A stretch of DNA of 33,822 nucleotides. Origin: Oscillospiraceae bacterium. Lineage in GTDB: Bacteria; Bacillota; Clostridia; Oscillospirales; Acutalibacteraceae. This document shows positions 6,983 to 17,701 of this stretch, piece by piece. The stretch spans positions 1 to 33,822 of the forward strand of contig CADAUV010000010.1 in NCBI GenBank assembly GCA_902791235.1, given 5' to 3'. The position numbers and the translations under genes were made by a program. The notes below the pieces were generated by a model. It worked only from the letters and a program-made list of their open reading frames with translations. It searched no databases and had not been told where the DNA came from. Position 1 is the first letter of the stretch. Every line of letters starts with the position of its first letter.

Positions 6983-8630
6983 AAACAAAGCACACCCTTC
7001 CGCTTCCGGGGTGGAAGTTAACGCCGCTTACACCCTTAGCCTCGGCATAGTATGAGGACTCGAATAACACGGGGAGAACGGAGTAATCCGCCATAATGGC
7101 TTCCTCGCACTCGGCACAGCGCTGTGCAAGCTCATCTGCGCCTGCACTCTGAGCCTTTATAAGCGCCTCCTCGGCGTCGTCGTTTGCTCCGAGATAGTTG
7201 CCGCCTATGATGTTGCTCAGATAGCTTACCGTGCTCTGACTGCTTGAGGTAAAGGGCTCAAGCGCAATATCGTATTCGCCCTTGGCAATCGCCGTTGAGA
7301 ATTCCTCAGCCGGAAGCGCATTGATTTTAAGTGAGAAGGAAACAGTGCTCTCCTTGCCGTATCCCGTAATCTGACCGACAGAGGCCTGTATACCCTGTAC
7401 AAGCGCCTTGCAGCTTTCCTCCATATCCTCAGGACAGATAACGGTAATATCTGCTGCGGTGAAGCCTGTTTCCTCAAGTCCTTCCCTCCACAGTTCCTGA
7501 GCCTTTTCGCTGTCCGCCGAAATAACCGTTGCGCCCATAGCCTCGGGTGCAGGAGTGCTTCCGATAAGACAGCTCGGCGGCGCAAAGTTTGTTGCGTTTT
7601 CAAGAAAGGCGTGGTCGCTTAAATCAATATCGGAGGTGCCGAGGCACACTGCCTCCCTCAGCTTTTCGTTTGCAAAAAGCTGACCGTTTTTGTTGAAAAC
7701 AAAAGCCCACATTGTGTTTGAATAGGGGATAGCGGTAATTTTGCTGTTTGCAAGCTGCTCATACTGGCTGCCCGTGATGTAAGCGCAGTCGTAGAGTCCT
7801 GAGCTGAGGTGCTTTGCAACATCTGTTTCTTCATTCTTTATTGACAGTGTAATGTTGTCAACCTTGGTTTCGTTGATGCCCTTGTAAAGCTCGTTCCTGT
7901 CAAGAACATATGAAGCCTCCAGAATCGCCTTGACATAGAACTGTCCGTTAAACAGCGTATAGTCAGCCGTAAGCCCGTAACGCCCCTTTGTAGCGTTGAA
8001 AAATTCCTCGTTGCACGGCATGGCAACGGCAGTTGAAAGAGTGTTTAAAAAGCTTTCGTCGGGTGTTACAAGCCTGATTTCAAGCGTGTAATCGTCAATC
8101 GCAGTAACGCCGAGGCTGCTTGCGTTCTCGCTTCCTGCGTGTATCTCGTTAGCGTTTTCGACTGATGAAATCGAGGAGAAGAGGGGAGCGTCAGTTTCGG
8201 GAAGCACTGCGCGCCTTAATCCGAAAACGAAATCCTTTGCCGTAAGACTCGGGTCAAATTCAAGTCCGACAAGGTCGGCTCTGCTGTCCTTTGGGAGCTT
8301 TTCGCTGTCAAGCTCATTTGAGAAATTCCAGACAAGACCCTCTTTGAGATGGAAGGTGTAAACAAGTCCGTCGTCGCTTATTTCCCAGCTTTCAGCGCAG
8401 GCAGGCTTAACCGTGCCGTCATCAAGCACCCTGACAAGTCCTTCAAAGCAGTTTTCAATGATGAGAAACTCATCGCCCTTTGAGGCAATCTGCGGGTCAA
8501 AGCTTACTATGTCGGCGTCAAACGGATATATGAAATCAAGCTCCTTGTCGCTGCCGCGGCAGGCGCTGAGCGTAACGCTGAGCATCACAGCGCACATTAT
8601 AACAGATAATATTTTAATAATTTTTTTCAT
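6963..8630 (-). CDS. ABC transporter substrate-binding lipoprotein (oligopeptide/SBP_bac_5 type)
   Basis: A 555-residue extracellular binding protein. Residues 1-24 form a lipoprotein signal with lipobox LSAC (C24 lipidated). The mature part opens with a Phe-Asp-Pro-Gln segment (SFDPQIASKGDEF) and a region (CAESWEISDDGLVYTFHLKE) typical of dipeptide/oligopeptide binding proteins such as OppA and DppA. The protein should capture a peptide or similar solute and pass it to an ABC permease, but no permease or ATPase lies next to it, so it either works with transporters elsewhere or has another role. It is co-transcribed with the VanZ-like gene. The ribosome binding site is weak (GGTGA). Confidence 0.87.
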   Translation of the reverse strand: MKKIIKILSVIMCAVMLSVTLSACRGSDKELDFIYPFDADIVSFDPQIASKGDEFLIIENCFEGLVRVLDDGTVKPACAESWEISDDGLVYTFHLKEGLVWNFSNELDSEKLPKDSRADLVGLEFDPSLTAKDFVFGLRRAVLPETDAPLFSSISSVENANEIHAGSENASSLGVTAIDDYTLEIRLVTPDESFLNTLSTAVAMPCNEEFFNATKGRYGLTADYTLFNGQFYVKAILEASYVLDRNELYKGINETKVDNITLSIKNEETDVAKHLSSGLYDCAYITGSQYEQLANSKITAIPYSNTMWAFVFNKNGQLFANEKLREAVCLGTSDIDLSDHAFLENATNFAPPSCLIGSTPAPEAMGATVISADSEKAQELWREGLEETGFTAADITVICPEDMEESCKALVQGIQASVGQITGYGKESTVSFSLKINALPAEEFSTAIAKGEYDIALEPFTSSSQSTVSYLSNIIGGNYLGANDDAEEALIKAQSAGADELAQRCAECEEAIMADYSVLPVLFESSYYAEAKGVSGVNFHPGSGRVCFVYAERED

Positions 8631-8670
8631 TGATATTCACCGAAGTTTTCGTTTTACATTAGTAAGTGTT

Positions 8671-8699
8671 ATTATACCAAAAATGCACTTTTAAATCAA
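8671..8699 (-). promoter_or_regulatory. Promoter of the lipoprotein-VanZ operon
   Basis: On the minus strand TTGATT (8694-8699), 17 bases, then TATAAT (8671-8676), about 40 bases before the ATG at 8630. The leader is short and shows no obvious structure. Confidence 0.65.
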
Positions 8700-8842
8700 T
8701 AAGTATTTAAAAGTCATATTTTGATGCGCCTGCATTATAGATTGCGGCAGGCTTGCAGGAGGAAAATAAGCAATATAATGAAACACACGGCACCGTATTC
8801 CGAATACTTTTTATAATTTTTTGAACAAATTTTTAAAATCAC
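8700..8842. other. Non-coding spacer between divergent promoters
   Basis: Part of the 387-base gene-free stretch 8631-9017. No credible gene was seen. It holds an inverted repeat GCCTGC (8728-8733) with GCAGGC (8747-8752) around a 13-base loop, an isolated AGGAGG at about 8757-8763 followed by only a 12-codon frame, and AT-rich sequence toward the rpoB promoter. The function of the repeat is unknown. Confidence 0.4.
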
Positions 8843-8870
8843 TTGACAAAGGAAATTTATTTATTATAAT
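8843..8870 (+). promoter_or_regulatory. rpoBC promoter
   Basis: TTGACA (8843-8848), 16 bases, TATAAT (8865-8870). It drives rpoB directly, with a leader of about 140 bases. A promoter here agrees with rpoB not following rplJ-rplL in this genome. Confidence 0.75.
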
Positions 8871-8876
8871 AATAGC

Positions 8877-9017
8877 ACCAATAAAATGGAACAATCTGCA
8901 CATATGCCAAAATTACTATATTAATTTATGGGCATAGATACTGCCGTGGCAGCTTCGCGGTAAGTCGTTTGCGCAGTGTTCCGCAGGACAAACATTTAAA
9001 CGATTGGAGTGACTCGT
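8877..9017 (+). promoter_or_regulatory. Structured 5' leader of rpoB
   Basis: The predicted leader contains short stems: CTGCC with GGCAG at 8941-8952, and a bulged stem GTTTGCG (8967-8973) with CGC (8982-8984) plus AAAC (8990-8993), just upstream of the GGAG site at 9006-9009. This spacing would let folding affect ribosome access. No known riboswitch was recognised and the structures are modest. Confidence 0.4.
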
Positions 9018-12000
9018 ATGGTAAATGTAAAGGATGTGAAGTTGGGCACAACTACGCGTAAAAACTTTGCAAAAATCAATGAGGTTATGAAAATGCCGAA
9101 CCTCATTGAAGTTCAGAAAAGCTCATACCAGTGGTTTCTTGATGAGGGACTTAAAGAGGTCTTCCGCGACATCGGCCCCATCAGTGACTATTCAGGTAAT
9201 CTCATACTCGAGTTTATCGACTTTGAGATGAACGATGAGCCCAAATATTCAATAGCTCAGTGTAAGGCACGCGATACCACTTATGCTAAACCGCTTAAGG
9301 TTCGTGCGCGCCTTATCAACAAAGAAACAGGCGAGGTCAAGGAGAACACCGTATTTATGGGCGATTTTCCGCTTATGACCGACGCAGGTACATTCGTAAT
9401 CAACGGTGCTGAGAGATGTATTGTTTCCCAGCTTGTCCGTTCTCCCGGTGTTTATTACCATATGGAGCACGATAAGACGGGTAAGGAGCTTTTCACTAAC
9501 ACCGTTATCCCGAACAGAGGTGCGTGGCTTGAGTATGAAACCGACGCCAACGACCTCTTCCATGTAAGAATTGATAAGAACAGGAAGATTTACATTACGA
9601 CCTTCCTGCGTGCATTAGGTCTTGGTACCGACCAGGAAATCATTGATTTCTTCGGTGATGATGACAGAATTCTTGCAACCATCGAAAAGGATACCACAAA
9701 GAATACCGAGGAGGCTTTACTTGAGGTTTACAAGAAGCTTCGTCCGGGCGAGCCGCCGACGCTTGAAACAGCGCAGGCGCATCTTGACGGTCTTTTCTTC
9801 GATGCGCACAGATATGACCTTTCAAGAGTCGGCAGATACAAGTACAACAAAAAGCTTGCTATCAGCGACAGACTTACGGGTCAGGTTCTCACTCAGCCGA
9901 TTATTTCACCGCAGGGTGAGCTTCTTGCTGACGCAGGCGAGAAAATCAGCGCCGAGAAGGCTCTTGAAATTGAAAATGCAGGCGTTATGAATGCATATGT
10001 AGATGTTGAGGGCAGAGAGGTTAAAATCGTATCAAACGGTATGGTTGACATTACAAAGTATGTTGACTTTGACTGCTCGGATTACGGTATCAAGGAAAAG
10101 GTTTCTTACAGAGCGCTTTCCGAAATTCTTGAGAGATGCGGCGACGATGAGGCTGCGCTCAGGGAGGAAATCCAGCTTCACGCAGATGACCTTGTTCCAA
10201 AGCACATTATTATTGACGATATTTTTGCCAGCGTATCATATCTTAACAATCTTGCCTTCGGCATAGGCTCGCTTGATGATATCGACCACCTTGGCAACCG
10301 CCGAATCCGTGCTGTCGGCGAGTTACTCCAGAATCAGGTTAGAATAGGCTTTACAAGAATGGAAAGAGTTGTCCGTGAGAGGATGACCCTTCAGGCGCAG
10401 GACTCTGACGAGGCTATCACACCCGCAGCGCTTATCAACATCAGACCTGTTGTCGCTGCGATTAAGGAGTTCTTCGGTTCATCACCGCTTTCACAGTTTA
10501 TGGACCAGAACAACCCACTTGCAGAGCTTACGCATAAGAGAAGATTATCAGCGCTCGGTCCGGGCGGTCTTTCAAGAGACCGTGCAGGCTTCGAGGTTCG
10601 AGATGTACATTACACCCACTACGGCAGAATGTGTCCGATTGAGACCCCTGAAGGTCCTAACATCGGTCTTATCTCTTATCTTGCCTGCTACAGCCGCCTT
10701 AACGAGTATGGCTTCATTGAGGCTCCGTACCGTAAGGTTGACAAGAAAACAGGCGTTGTAACCGACGAGGTTGTTTATATGACAGCCGATGTCGAGGATA
10801 ACTATGTAGTTGCACAGGCAAATGAGCCTCTTGATGAAAACGGCAGATTTGCAGGCAACAGAGTTACATGCCGTTACAGGGATGAATTTATGACGCTCCC
10901 TCCCGAGAGAGTGGACTTCATGGATGTATCGCCTAAGATGGTTGTATCCGTTGCTACCGCAATGATTCCTTTCCTTGAGAACGACGACGCAAACCGTGCT
11001 CTTATGGGTGCGAACATGCAGAGACAGGCTGTACCGCTCCTTAAAACGGTTGCTCCTGTTGTCGGCACAGGTATGGAGTATAAGGCTGCATACGACTCGG
11101 GCGTTGTTGTAATTGCAAAGCGCGGCGGCGAGGTTACCGCAGTTGACGCTACCACAATCGAAATCACCGTAAAGGGCGGCGAGGTTGACAAGTATGAGCT
11201 TGTTAAGTTCTCAGGCTCGAACCAGGGCACCTGCATTAATCAGCGTCCTATCGTATCGCTTCACGAAAAGGTAGTTGACGGACAGGTTATCGCTGACGGT
11301 CCTGCAACCTGCAACGGTGAAATTTCACTCGGTAAGAATGCGCTTATCGGTTTTATGACCTGGGAGGGCTATAACTACGAGGACGCTGTTCTTATTAATG
11401 AAAAAATAGTAAGGGACGATGTTTATACATCAATCCATATTGAAAAGCATGAGATTGAGGCGCGTGATACAAAGCTCGGCGCAGAGGAAATCACAAGGGA
11501 TATTCCGAATGTCGGCGAGGACGGACTCAGGGACCTTGACGAAGAGGGTATTATCCGTATCGGCGCCGAGGTTCACTCGGGCGATATCCTTGTAGGTAAG
11601 GTAACACCTAAGGGCGAGACCGAGCTTACAGCCGAGGAAAGACTTCTTCGCGCAATCTTCGGCGAGAAGGCGAGAGAGGTAAGGGATACCTCAATGCGTG
11701 TTCCTCACGGTGAGTATGGTATCGTTGTTGATGTAAAGGTATTCACAAGGGCGAACAGTGATGAGCTTTCACCGGGCGTTAATAAGAAGGTAAGAGTATA
11801 TATTGCTCAGAAGAGAAAGATTCAGGTCGGCGATAAGATGGCAGGCCGCCACGGTAACAAGGGCGTTGTATCGAGGATTCTTCCTCAGGAGGATATGCCG
11901 TTCCTTCCCGACGGCAGACCGCTTGATATCGTGCTTAATCCTCTCGGCGTACCTTCCCGAATGAATATCGGTCAGGTGCTCGAGGTACACCTCGGTTATG

Positions 12001-12761
12001 CGGCAATGGCTCTTGGCTGGAAGATGATGACGCCTGTATTTGACGGCGCTCACGAGCAGGATATCCGTGATTGTCTTGCTGAGGCTGACATCGGATATTA
12101 TATAGATGAAAACGGCGAAAAGGTTTACGACGGTAAGACTGAGATTATCGACGGCAGAACAGGTGAGAAGTTCGACAACAGAATTACAGTAGGTTATATG
12201 TACTTCTTAAAGCTCCATCACCTTGTTGACGATAAGATTCATGCGCGTTCAACAGGTCCTTACAGCCTTGTTACACAGCAGCCTCTCGGCGGTAAAGCTC
12301 AGTTCGGCGGTCAGCGTTTCGGTGAGATGGAGGTATGGGCGCTTGAAGCTTACGGCGCTGCATATACCCTTCAGGAGATTATGACTGTCAAGTCCGATGA
12401 TGTTGTCGGCAGAGTTAAGACCTACGAGTCAATCGTCAAGGGTGAGAATATTCCTACCGCAGGTACACCTGAGTCCTTCAAGGTACTCTTTAAGGAGCTT
12501 CAGGCACTCGGTCTTGACACCAAGGTTCTTGACAAGGAAGGCAATGAGATTGAGCTTAAGCAGGACCTTGACGACGGCACTGAAATTCAGGCAGTCAAGA
12601 ATAACGAGGAATATCAGGATACCTTCAAGATGGTAAACGATTATGAGGGTCAGGAGGGCTTCGGCGTTGAAAATGAGGACGGCGAACCCGAGGAAGCAGG
12701 TGAGTCAGAGTTCGGAAATATGTTCTACGACGACAATGACGACGGCGCAGACGAGTTCTGA
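9018..12761 (+). CDS. rpoB: DNA-directed RNA polymerase subunit beta
   Basis: A 1247-residue beta subunit of the core RNA polymerase. The N-terminal lobes include [19 protein letters not shown]. The rifampicin pocket is at 488-517 ([14 protein letters not shown] then [13 protein letters not shown]) with the usual sensitive residues Asp, His and Ser. The catalytic C-terminal half has [11 protein letters not shown] and [20 protein letters not shown], which contact beta-prime. An acidic tail of about 35 residues ends the protein. The ATG 9018 is chosen because GGAG lies 8 bases upstream; a GTG at 9009 overlaps that site. The gene is followed after 50 bases by rpoC without a terminator. Confidence 0.98.
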   Translation: MVNVKDVKLGTTTRKNFAKINEVMKMPNLIEVQKSSYQWFLDEGLKEVFRDIGPISDYSGNLILEFIDFEMNDEPKYSIAQCKARDTTYAKPLKVRARLINKETGEVKENTVFMGDFPLMTDAGTFVINGAERCIVSQLVRSPGVYYHMEHDKTGKELFTNTVIPNRGAWLEYETDANDLFHVRIDKNRKIYITTFLRALGLGTDQEIIDFFGDDDRILATIEKDTTKNTEEALLEVYKKLRPGEPPTLETAQAHLDGLFFDAHRYDLSRVGRYKYNKKLAISDRLTGQVLTQPIISPQGELLADAGEKISAEKALEIENAGVMNAYVDVEGREVKIVSNGMVDITKYVDFDCSDYGIKEKVSYRALSEILERCGDDEAALREEIQLHADDLVPKHIIIDDIFASVSYLNNLAFGIGSLDDIDHLGNRRIRAVGELLQNQVRIGFTRMERVVRERMTLQAQDSDEAITPAALINIRPVVAAIKEFFGSSPLSQFMDQNNPLAELTHKRRLSALGPGGLSRDRAGFEVRDVHYTHYGRMCPIETPEGPNIGLISYLACYSRLNEYGFIEAPYRKVDKKTGVVTDEVVYMTADVEDNYVVAQANEPLDENGRFAGNRVTCRYRDEFMTLPPERVDFMDVSPKMVVSVATAMIPFLENDDANRALMGANMQRQAVPLLKTVAPVVGTGMEYKAAYDSGVVVIAKRGGEVTAVDATTIEITVKGGEVDKYELVKFSGSNQGTCINQRPIVSLHEKVVDGQVIADGPATCNGEISLGKNALIGFMTWEGYNYEDAVLINEKIVRDDVYTSIHIEKHEIEARDTKLGAEEITRDIPNVGEDGLRDLDEEGIIRIGAEVHSGDILVGKVTPKGETELTAEERLLRAIFGEKAREVRDTSMRVPHGEYGIVVDVKVFTRANSDELSPGVNKKVRVYIAQKRKIQVGDKMAGRHGNKGVVSRILPQEDMPFLPDGRPLDIVLNPLGVPSRMNIGQVLEVHLGYAAMALGWKMMTPVFDGAHEQDIRDCLAEADIGYYIDENGEKVYDGKTEIIDGRTGEKFDNRITVGYMYFLKLHHLVDDKIHARSTGPYSLVTQQPLGGKAQFGGQRFGEMEVWALEAYGAAYTLQEIMTVKSDDVVGRVKTYESIVKGENIPTAGTPESFKVLFKELQALGLDTKVLDKEGNEIELKQDLDDGTEIQAVKNNEEYQDTFKMVNDYEGQEGFGVENEDGEPEEAGESEFGNMFYDDNDDGADEF

Positions 12762-12811
12762 ACACAATCTGACTGACTTACACACAATACTAAAATAAGG
12801 AGTGCTTCCAA

Positions 12812-15800
12812 ATGGATAATTACGAAAACGAATTCAGTTCAATAAAAATCGGACTTGCATCGCCTGACCAGATTCGTGAATGGTCATTCGGCGAGGTAAC
12901 CAAGCCTGAAACCATTAACTACAGGACTCTTAAGCCTGAGAGGGACGGACTTTTCTGCGAAAGAATTTTCGGACCCACTAAGGACTGGGAATGTCACTGC
13001 GGTAAATATAAGAGAGTTAAGAACAAGGGTCATATCTGCGAGCGTTGCGGCGTTGAGATTACAAGAGCTAAGGTTCGCCGTGAGAGAATGGGCCACATCG
13101 AGCTTGCGGCACCCGTATCTCATATCTGGTACTTCAAGGGTATCCCGAGCCGTATCGGTCTTGTTCTTGACATCAGCCCGAGATATCTTGAAAAGGTGCT
13201 TTACTTTGCGCTTTATATCGTAACTGACCCGGGCGATACTCCGCTTGAGAAAATGCAGATTCTCAATGAGAAGGAGTATGCTGAGTACCGTGAGAGGTAT
13301 GAGGACGACTTCAAGGCAGGTATGGGTGCCGAGGCTATTAAAGAGCTTCTTCAGGGCATTGATATCAGCGAGCTTCGCGATGAGCTTACCGCCGAGCTTG
13401 AAACGGCAACAGGTCAGAAGAGAGTAAGACTTCTCAAAAGACTTGATGTTGTTGAGGCTTTCTATAACAGCGGCAATAAGCTTGAGTGGATGATTCTTGA
13501 TGTTCTTCCGGTTATCCCTCCGGATATCAGACCTATGGTACAGCTTGACGGCGGCAGATTCGCAACCTCCGACCTCAACGACCTTTACAGAAGAGTTATC
13601 AACAGAAACAACCGTCTTAAGAGACTTCTTGAGCTCGGCGCACCTGAGATTATCGTAAGAAATGAAAAGAGAATGCTTCAGGAATCCGTTGACGCCCTTA
13701 TTGATAACGGCAGACGCGGCAGACCCGTTACAGGTCCTAACAACAGACCTCTTAAGTCGCTCTCCGATATGCTCAAGGGTAAGCAGGGTCGTTTCCGTCA
13801 GAACCTTCTCGGTAAGCGTGTTGACTATTCGGGCCGTTCGGTTATCGTTGTAGGTCCTGAGCTTAAGATGCACCAGTGCGGTCTTCCTAAGGAAATGGCA
13901 ATTGAGCTTTTCAAGCCCTTTGTAATGAAGAGACTTGTTCAGCTCGGTATTGCTTCAAATATCAAATCAGCAAGAAAGATGGTTGAGAAGGCGGCTGACC
14001 CGAGAGTATGGGACTGCCTCGAGGTTGTTATTAAGGACCACCCGGTAATGCTCAACCGTGCTCCTACGCTTCACAGACTCGGTATTCAGGCATTTGAGCC
14101 CGTGCTTGTTGAGGGTAGAGCTATCAAGCTTCATCCGCTTGCTTGTACAGCGTTCAACGCTGACTTCGACGGCGACCAGATGGCTGTCCATGTACCGCTT
14201 TCAGCTGAGGCGCAGGCTGAGGCAAGAATGCTTATGCTTGCTGCAAATAACCTTCTCAAGCCTTCTGACGGTAAGCCCGTTGCCGTTCCTACACAGGATA
14301 TGGTAATCGGTTCTTACTACCTTACAATGATTAAGGAAGGTGAGCCGGGCGCACCCCGTACCGAGGTAATCGACGGTGAAGAGGTTACAAGATATAATAT
14401 CTATCGTGATGAGGACGAGGCACTGATGGCATATCAGGACGGCTCACTCGGACTTCACAGCGAATGTCTTATCCGTTTCTCGAAAGAGGTTGACGGCGAG
14501 CTTCATTCAAAGCTTGTAAAGACAACAGTCGGCAGAGTTATATTCAATAAACCTGTTCCGCAGGATTTAGGCTTTGTTGACAGAACAAACCCTGACAATG
14601 AATTTGAGCTTGAGGTTTCCTTCGTAGTAAAGAAGAAGCAGCTTGGTCAGATTGCTGAAAAGTGCATCAGCGTTCACGGCGTATCCATCGCATCAAAGAT
14701 GCTTGACTCACTTAAAGCTCAGGGCTATAAGTATTCTACAATTTCAGGTACAACCGTTGCCGTTTGCGACGCGCTCATCCCCGATAAGAAGAAGCAGTAC
14801 CTTGCTGAAACCGAAGAAAAGGTTGACGAGATTACCAACTATTATAATTACGGTCTTATCAGTAATGAAGAGCGTTCCTCAGCCGTAATCAAGGCTTGGG
14901 AGGATTGTACAAATAAGGTATCTAACGAGCTTACATCGAACTTCGACGGCGCACACAATCCTATTCATATGATGGTTGACTCGGGTGCGCGTGGTAGTAC
15001 ATCACAGCTTCGTCAGCTTGCAGGTATGCGTGGTCTTATCGCGAATACGGCAGGTAAGACAATCGAGGTACCTATCAGAGCTAACTACCGTGAAGGTCTT
15101 AATATTCTTGAGTACTTCATTTCTTCCCGTGGTGCGCGTAAGGGTCTTGCCGATACAGCTCTTCGTACAGCCGACTCGGGTTACCTTACCCGTCGTCTTG
15201 TTGATGTATCACAGGATGTTATTATCCGTGATAACGACTGCGGCTGTAACGACGGTATTGTAGTACAGCAGATTCTTGACGGCGACCGTGTTCTTGAGTC
15301 GCTCGAGGAAAGACTTGTCGGCAGATATCCTCTTGAGCCTGTATGCAATCCCGAAACAGGCGAAGTTCTTGCATCACCCGATAAGATGATGACCGAGAAG
15401 GAAGCCAAGGCAATTGTTGACGCAGGTATCGAGCAGGTAAAGATTCGTTCGCTTATCACCTGTAAGTCAAGATACGGCGTATGCCGCAAGTGCTACGGTT
15501 CAAACCTTGCTTTCAATGAGCCTGTACAGGTAGGTGAGGCTGTAGGTATCATCGCTGCTCAGTCAATCGGTGAGCCGGGTACCCAGCTTACAATGAGAAC
15601 CTTCCATACGGGCGGTGTAGCTGGCGGCGCCGATATCACACAGGGTCTTCCGAGAGTTGAGGAGCTCTTCGAGGCGAGAAAGCCGAAGCAGCTTGCAATG
15701 CTTTCAGAAATCGAGGGTGATGTTCGTCTTGAGGAAATTAAGAAGAGCTTACATGTTATCGTATTCAATCAGGAAACAGCGGAGGAGAAGAAGTACCTTA

Positions 15801-16456
15801 TCCCTTACGGCTCAAAGCTTTGCGAGAACATTGTAGAGGGTGCCCATGTAAAAAAGGGTCAGGAGCTTACGCTCGGTGCTGTTAATCCGCACGATGTACT
15901 TGCAATCCTCGGTGAAGAGGCAGTTTATAACTACCTTATCAAAGAGGTACAGTTTGCATACCGTACACAGGGTGTTGATATCAACGATAAGCATATCGAG
16001 GTTATTGTTCGTCAGATGCTCAAGAAATGCACTGTTGATGACGCAGGTGATACTGACCTCGTAGCAGGTACAATGGTTGATGTTTCAGCCGTTGCCGAGG
16101 CTAACGAGATTATCGACAGAAGAATTCAGGGCGGTGAAACAGAGCTTAAGAAAGCAACTTATATACCTATTCTTATGGGTATCACAAAGGCTTCTCTTGC
16201 TACTGATTCCTTCCTTTCGGCTGCTTCCTTCCAGGAAACGACCAGAGTTCTTACCGACGCGGCTATCAAGGGCAAGAGCGACCCGCTCATCGGTCTTAAG
16301 GAGAATGTTATTATCGGTAAGCTTGTACCTGCAGGTACAGGTATGGACATCTTCAAGGAGGTCGAGGTTGTACCGAGCTATTTCTCTGCAGAAGGCAGCG
16401 ACGAGATTTTAAATCTTGAACAGTTACAGGAACTCTTGACAAATAGTATGTCATAG
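12812..16456 (+). CDS. rpoC: DNA-directed RNA polymerase subunit beta-prime
   Basis: A 1214-residue subunit carrying the polymerase active site. The first zinc site is C61, C63, C76 and C79. [12 protein letters not shown] places the magnesium-binding aspartates at D451, D453 and D455. The second zinc site is C810, C884, C891 and C894. The bridge helix and trigger loop region includes [16 protein letters not shown] and MRTFHTGG. Length is standard for Firmicutes without the large proteobacterial insertion. AAGGAG lies 8 bases before the ATG. The last codons contain the -35 box of the next promoter, so the end of this gene is constrained by both protein and promoter. Confidence 0.98.
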   Translation: MDNYENEFSSIKIGLASPDQIREWSFGEVTKPETINYRTLKPERDGLFCERIFGPTKDWECHCGKYKRVKNKGHICERCGVEITRAKVRRERMGHIELAAPVSHIWYFKGIPSRIGLVLDISPRYLEKVLYFALYIVTDPGDTPLEKMQILNEKEYAEYRERYEDDFKAGMGAEAIKELLQGIDISELRDELTAELETATGQKRVRLLKRLDVVEAFYNSGNKLEWMILDVLPVIPPDIRPMVQLDGGRFATSDLNDLYRRVINRNNRLKRLLELGAPEIIVRNEKRMLQESVDALIDNGRRGRPVTGPNNRPLKSLSDMLKGKQGRFRQNLLGKRVDYSGRSVIVVGPELKMHQCGLPKEMAIELFKPFVMKRLVQLGIASNIKSARKMVEKAADPRVWDCLEVVIKDHPVMLNRAPTLHRLGIQAFEPVLVEGRAIKLHPLACTAFNADFDGDQMAVHVPLSAEAQAEARMLMLAANNLLKPSDGKPVAVPTQDMVIGSYYLTMIKEGEPGAPRTEVIDGEEVTRYNIYRDEDEALMAYQDGSLGLHSECLIRFSKEVDGELHSKLVKTTVGRVIFNKPVPQDLGFVDRTNPDNEFELEVSFVVKKKQLGQIAEKCISVHGVSIASKMLDSLKAQGYKYSTISGTTVAVCDALIPDKKKQYLAETEEKVDEITNYYNYGLISNEERSSAVIKAWEDCTNKVSNELTSNFDGAHNPIHMMVDSGARGSTSQLRQLAGMRGLIANTAGKTIEVPIRANYREGLNILEYFISSRGARKGLADTALRTADSGYLTRRLVDVSQDVIIRDNDCGCNDGIVVQQILDGDRVLESLEERLVGRYPLEPVCNPETGEVLASPDKMMTEKEAKAIVDAGIEQVKIRSLITCKSRYGVCRKCYGSNLAFNEPVQVGEAVGIIAAQSIGEPGTQLTMRTFHTGGVAGGADITQGLPRVEELFEARKPKQLAMLSEIEGDVRLEEIKKSLHVIVFNQETAEEKKYLIPYGSKLCENIVEGAHVKKGQELTLGAVNPHDVLAILGEEAVYNYLIKEVQFAYRTQGVDINDKHIEVIVRQMLKKCTVDDAGDTDLVAGTMVDVSAVAEANEIIDRRIQGGETELKKATYIPILMGITKASLATDSFLSAASFQETTRVLTDAAIKGKSDPLIGLKENVIIGKLVPAGTGMDIFKEVEVVPSYFSAEGSDEILNLEQLQELLTNSMS

Positions 16457-16465
16457 TGGTATAAT
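16436..16465 (+). promoter_or_regulatory. Promoter of the rpsL-rpsG-fusA operon, overlapping the end of rpoC
   Basis: TTGACA (16436-16441), 18 bases, TATAAT (16460-16465). The -35 box encodes Leu-Thr of rpoC and the -10 lies just past its TAG stop. It gives the str operon its own transcription in addition to any read-through from rpoC. Confidence 0.75.
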
Positions 16466-16471
16466 GCTAAT

Positions 16472-16666
16472 TTGTGTGATAGCGGGTTTGTGTATTTTTC
16501 ACAAAGTTTTATCATCATATTTAGTAAAAAACACAACATTTTGGGATGGAGTATATCTCCGTCCCAAGATGTGCGTGTAGTTGATACAGAAATTTTTTCT
16601 GTATGAATTATGCGCATATCTGAAAAAACGGATAGAGCATAAATAATTCAGAAAGGAGATAAACTA
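16472..16666 (+). promoter_or_regulatory. Leader of rpsL with three hairpins
   Basis: A leader of about 195 bases holds three inverted repeats: TTTGTG (16487-16492) with CACAAA (16500-16505); an 11-bp stem 16541-16551/16557-16567 (one G-U pair, loop TATAT); and a 9-bp stem ATACAGAAA 16584-16592 with 16596-16604. None has a T-run typical of a terminator. The space is where many Firmicutes carry the L7Ae-like gene, which is absent. A ribosomal-protein autoregulatory leader is possible but not shown. Confidence 0.5.
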
Positions 16667-17089
16667 TTGCCTACCTTTAACCAACTCGTAAGAACAGGAC
16701 GCAAGTCCGTAGAGAAGAAGGCTAAAGCACCTGCACTTCTTAAGGGTCTTAACACAAAGAAGAATGTTATGACAAATAACAGCTCTCCTCAGAAGCGTGG
16801 CGTATGCACAGCTGTTAAGACTGCTACACCTAAGAAGCCGAACTCTGCTCTTCGTAAGATTGCCAGAGTCCGTCTTACAAACGGTATTGAAGTATCTGCT
16901 TATATCCCGGGCGTTGGTCATAACCTTCAGGAGCACTCCGTAGTTATGATTCGTGGCGGCCGTGTTAAGGACCTCCCCGGTGTGCGTTATCACATCATCC
17001 GCGGTACCCTTGATACTCAGGGCGTAACAGGCAGAATGCAGAGCCGTTCAAAGTACGGTGCAAAGAGACCTAAGGCTGCTAAGAAGTAA
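16667..17089 (+). CDS. rpsL: 30S ribosomal protein S12
   Basis: A 140-residue S12 protein of the small ribosomal subunit decoding centre. The start is TTG at 16667: family proteins begin MPTFNQL, and AAAGGAG lies 8 bases upstream, so this non-ATG start is well supported. KKPNSALRK carries K56 and K57 and [13 protein letters not shown] carries K101, the usual streptomycin-sensitive residues. The tail is basic, as expected for rRNA binding. It heads the rpsL-rpsG-fusA operon. Confidence 0.98.
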   Translation: MPTFNQLVRTGRKSVEKKAKAPALLKGLNTKKNVMTNNSSPQKRGVCTAVKTATPKKPNSALRKIARVRLTNGIEVSAYIPGVGHNLQEHSVVMIRGGRVKDLPGVRYHIIRGTLDTQGVTGRMQSRSKYGAKRPKAAKK

Positions 17090-17115
17090 GCCGTTTAATT
17101 CGGGAAAAACAATAG

Positions 17116-17136
17116 TTTATATACCTATTATATAAA
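17116..17136 (+). other. AT-only hairpin between rpsL and rpsG
   Basis: TTTATATA (17116-17123) and TATATAAA (17129-17136) pair around CCTAT, inside the 129-base gap between rpsL and rpsG. It is weak and has no T-run, so a processing site or S7 binding region is possible but unproven. Confidence 0.3.
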
Positions 17137-17218
17137 GCGTATATGACCTTTTGTTGACTCCACGGAAAAACCGAGTACCTATGAACTCATTAAAATTATT
17201 ATGAAGGAGGGAAGCGAG

Positions 17219-17689
17219 ATGCCAAGAAGAGGCCAAATCGCTAAGCGTGATGTATTACCTGATCCGCTTTACAACTCAAAGCTTGTAACAAGACTGATTA
17301 ATAACATCATGCTTGATGGAAAGAAGGGTGTCGCTCAGAAAATCGTTTACGGAGCATTTGACATCGTAAGAGAAAAAACAGGCAACGACCCGTTAGAGAC
17401 TTTCGAGGCTGCTATGGAAAATGTAATGCCTGTACTTGAGGTAAAGGCTCGCCGTATCGGCGGTGCAACATATCAGGTTCCTCTTGAAGTTCGTCCTGAG
17501 AGAAGACAGACTCTCGGACTTCGTTGGATAACTCTCTATGCGCGTCAGCGTTCGGAGAGAACAATGAAGGAGCGCCTTGCTGCTGAGATTATGGACGCTG
17601 TTAATAAGACAGGCGGAGCAGTTAAGAAGTGTGACGATACACACAAGATGGCAGAAGCAAACAAAGCCTTTGCTCATTTCAGATATTAA
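17219..17689 (+). CDS. rpsG: 30S ribosomal protein S7
   Basis: A 156-residue S7 protein that nucleates assembly of the 30S head and contacts the E site. [20 protein letters not shown] is the family's standard beginning and the length is exactly usual. An upstream ATG at 17201 is in frame, but its codons run through the AAGGAGGG site at 17204-17211, so ATG 17219 (7 bases beyond) is the real start. The gene ends 12 bases before fusA. Confidence 0.98.
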   Translation: MPRRGQIAKRDVLPDPLYNSKLVTRLINNIMLDGKKGVAQKIVYGAFDIVREKTGNDPLETFEAAMENVMPVLEVKARRIGGATYQVPLEVRPERRQTLGLRWITLYARQRSERTMKERLAAEIMDAVNKTGGAVKKCDDTHKMAEANKAFAHFRY

Positions 17690-17701
17690 TAGGAGGACAA
17701 T

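Noticed and set aside
8757..8818. Small peptide gene with AGGAGG site in the rpoB upstream spacer
   Set aside because: The ATG is 15 bases or more from the site and the frame has only 12 codons; no conserved pattern.
12884..13873. Long antisense open frame (329 codons) inside rpoC
   Set aside because: It is a codon-bias shadow of rpoC: no ribosome binding site, no recognised domain, and rpoC is certain.
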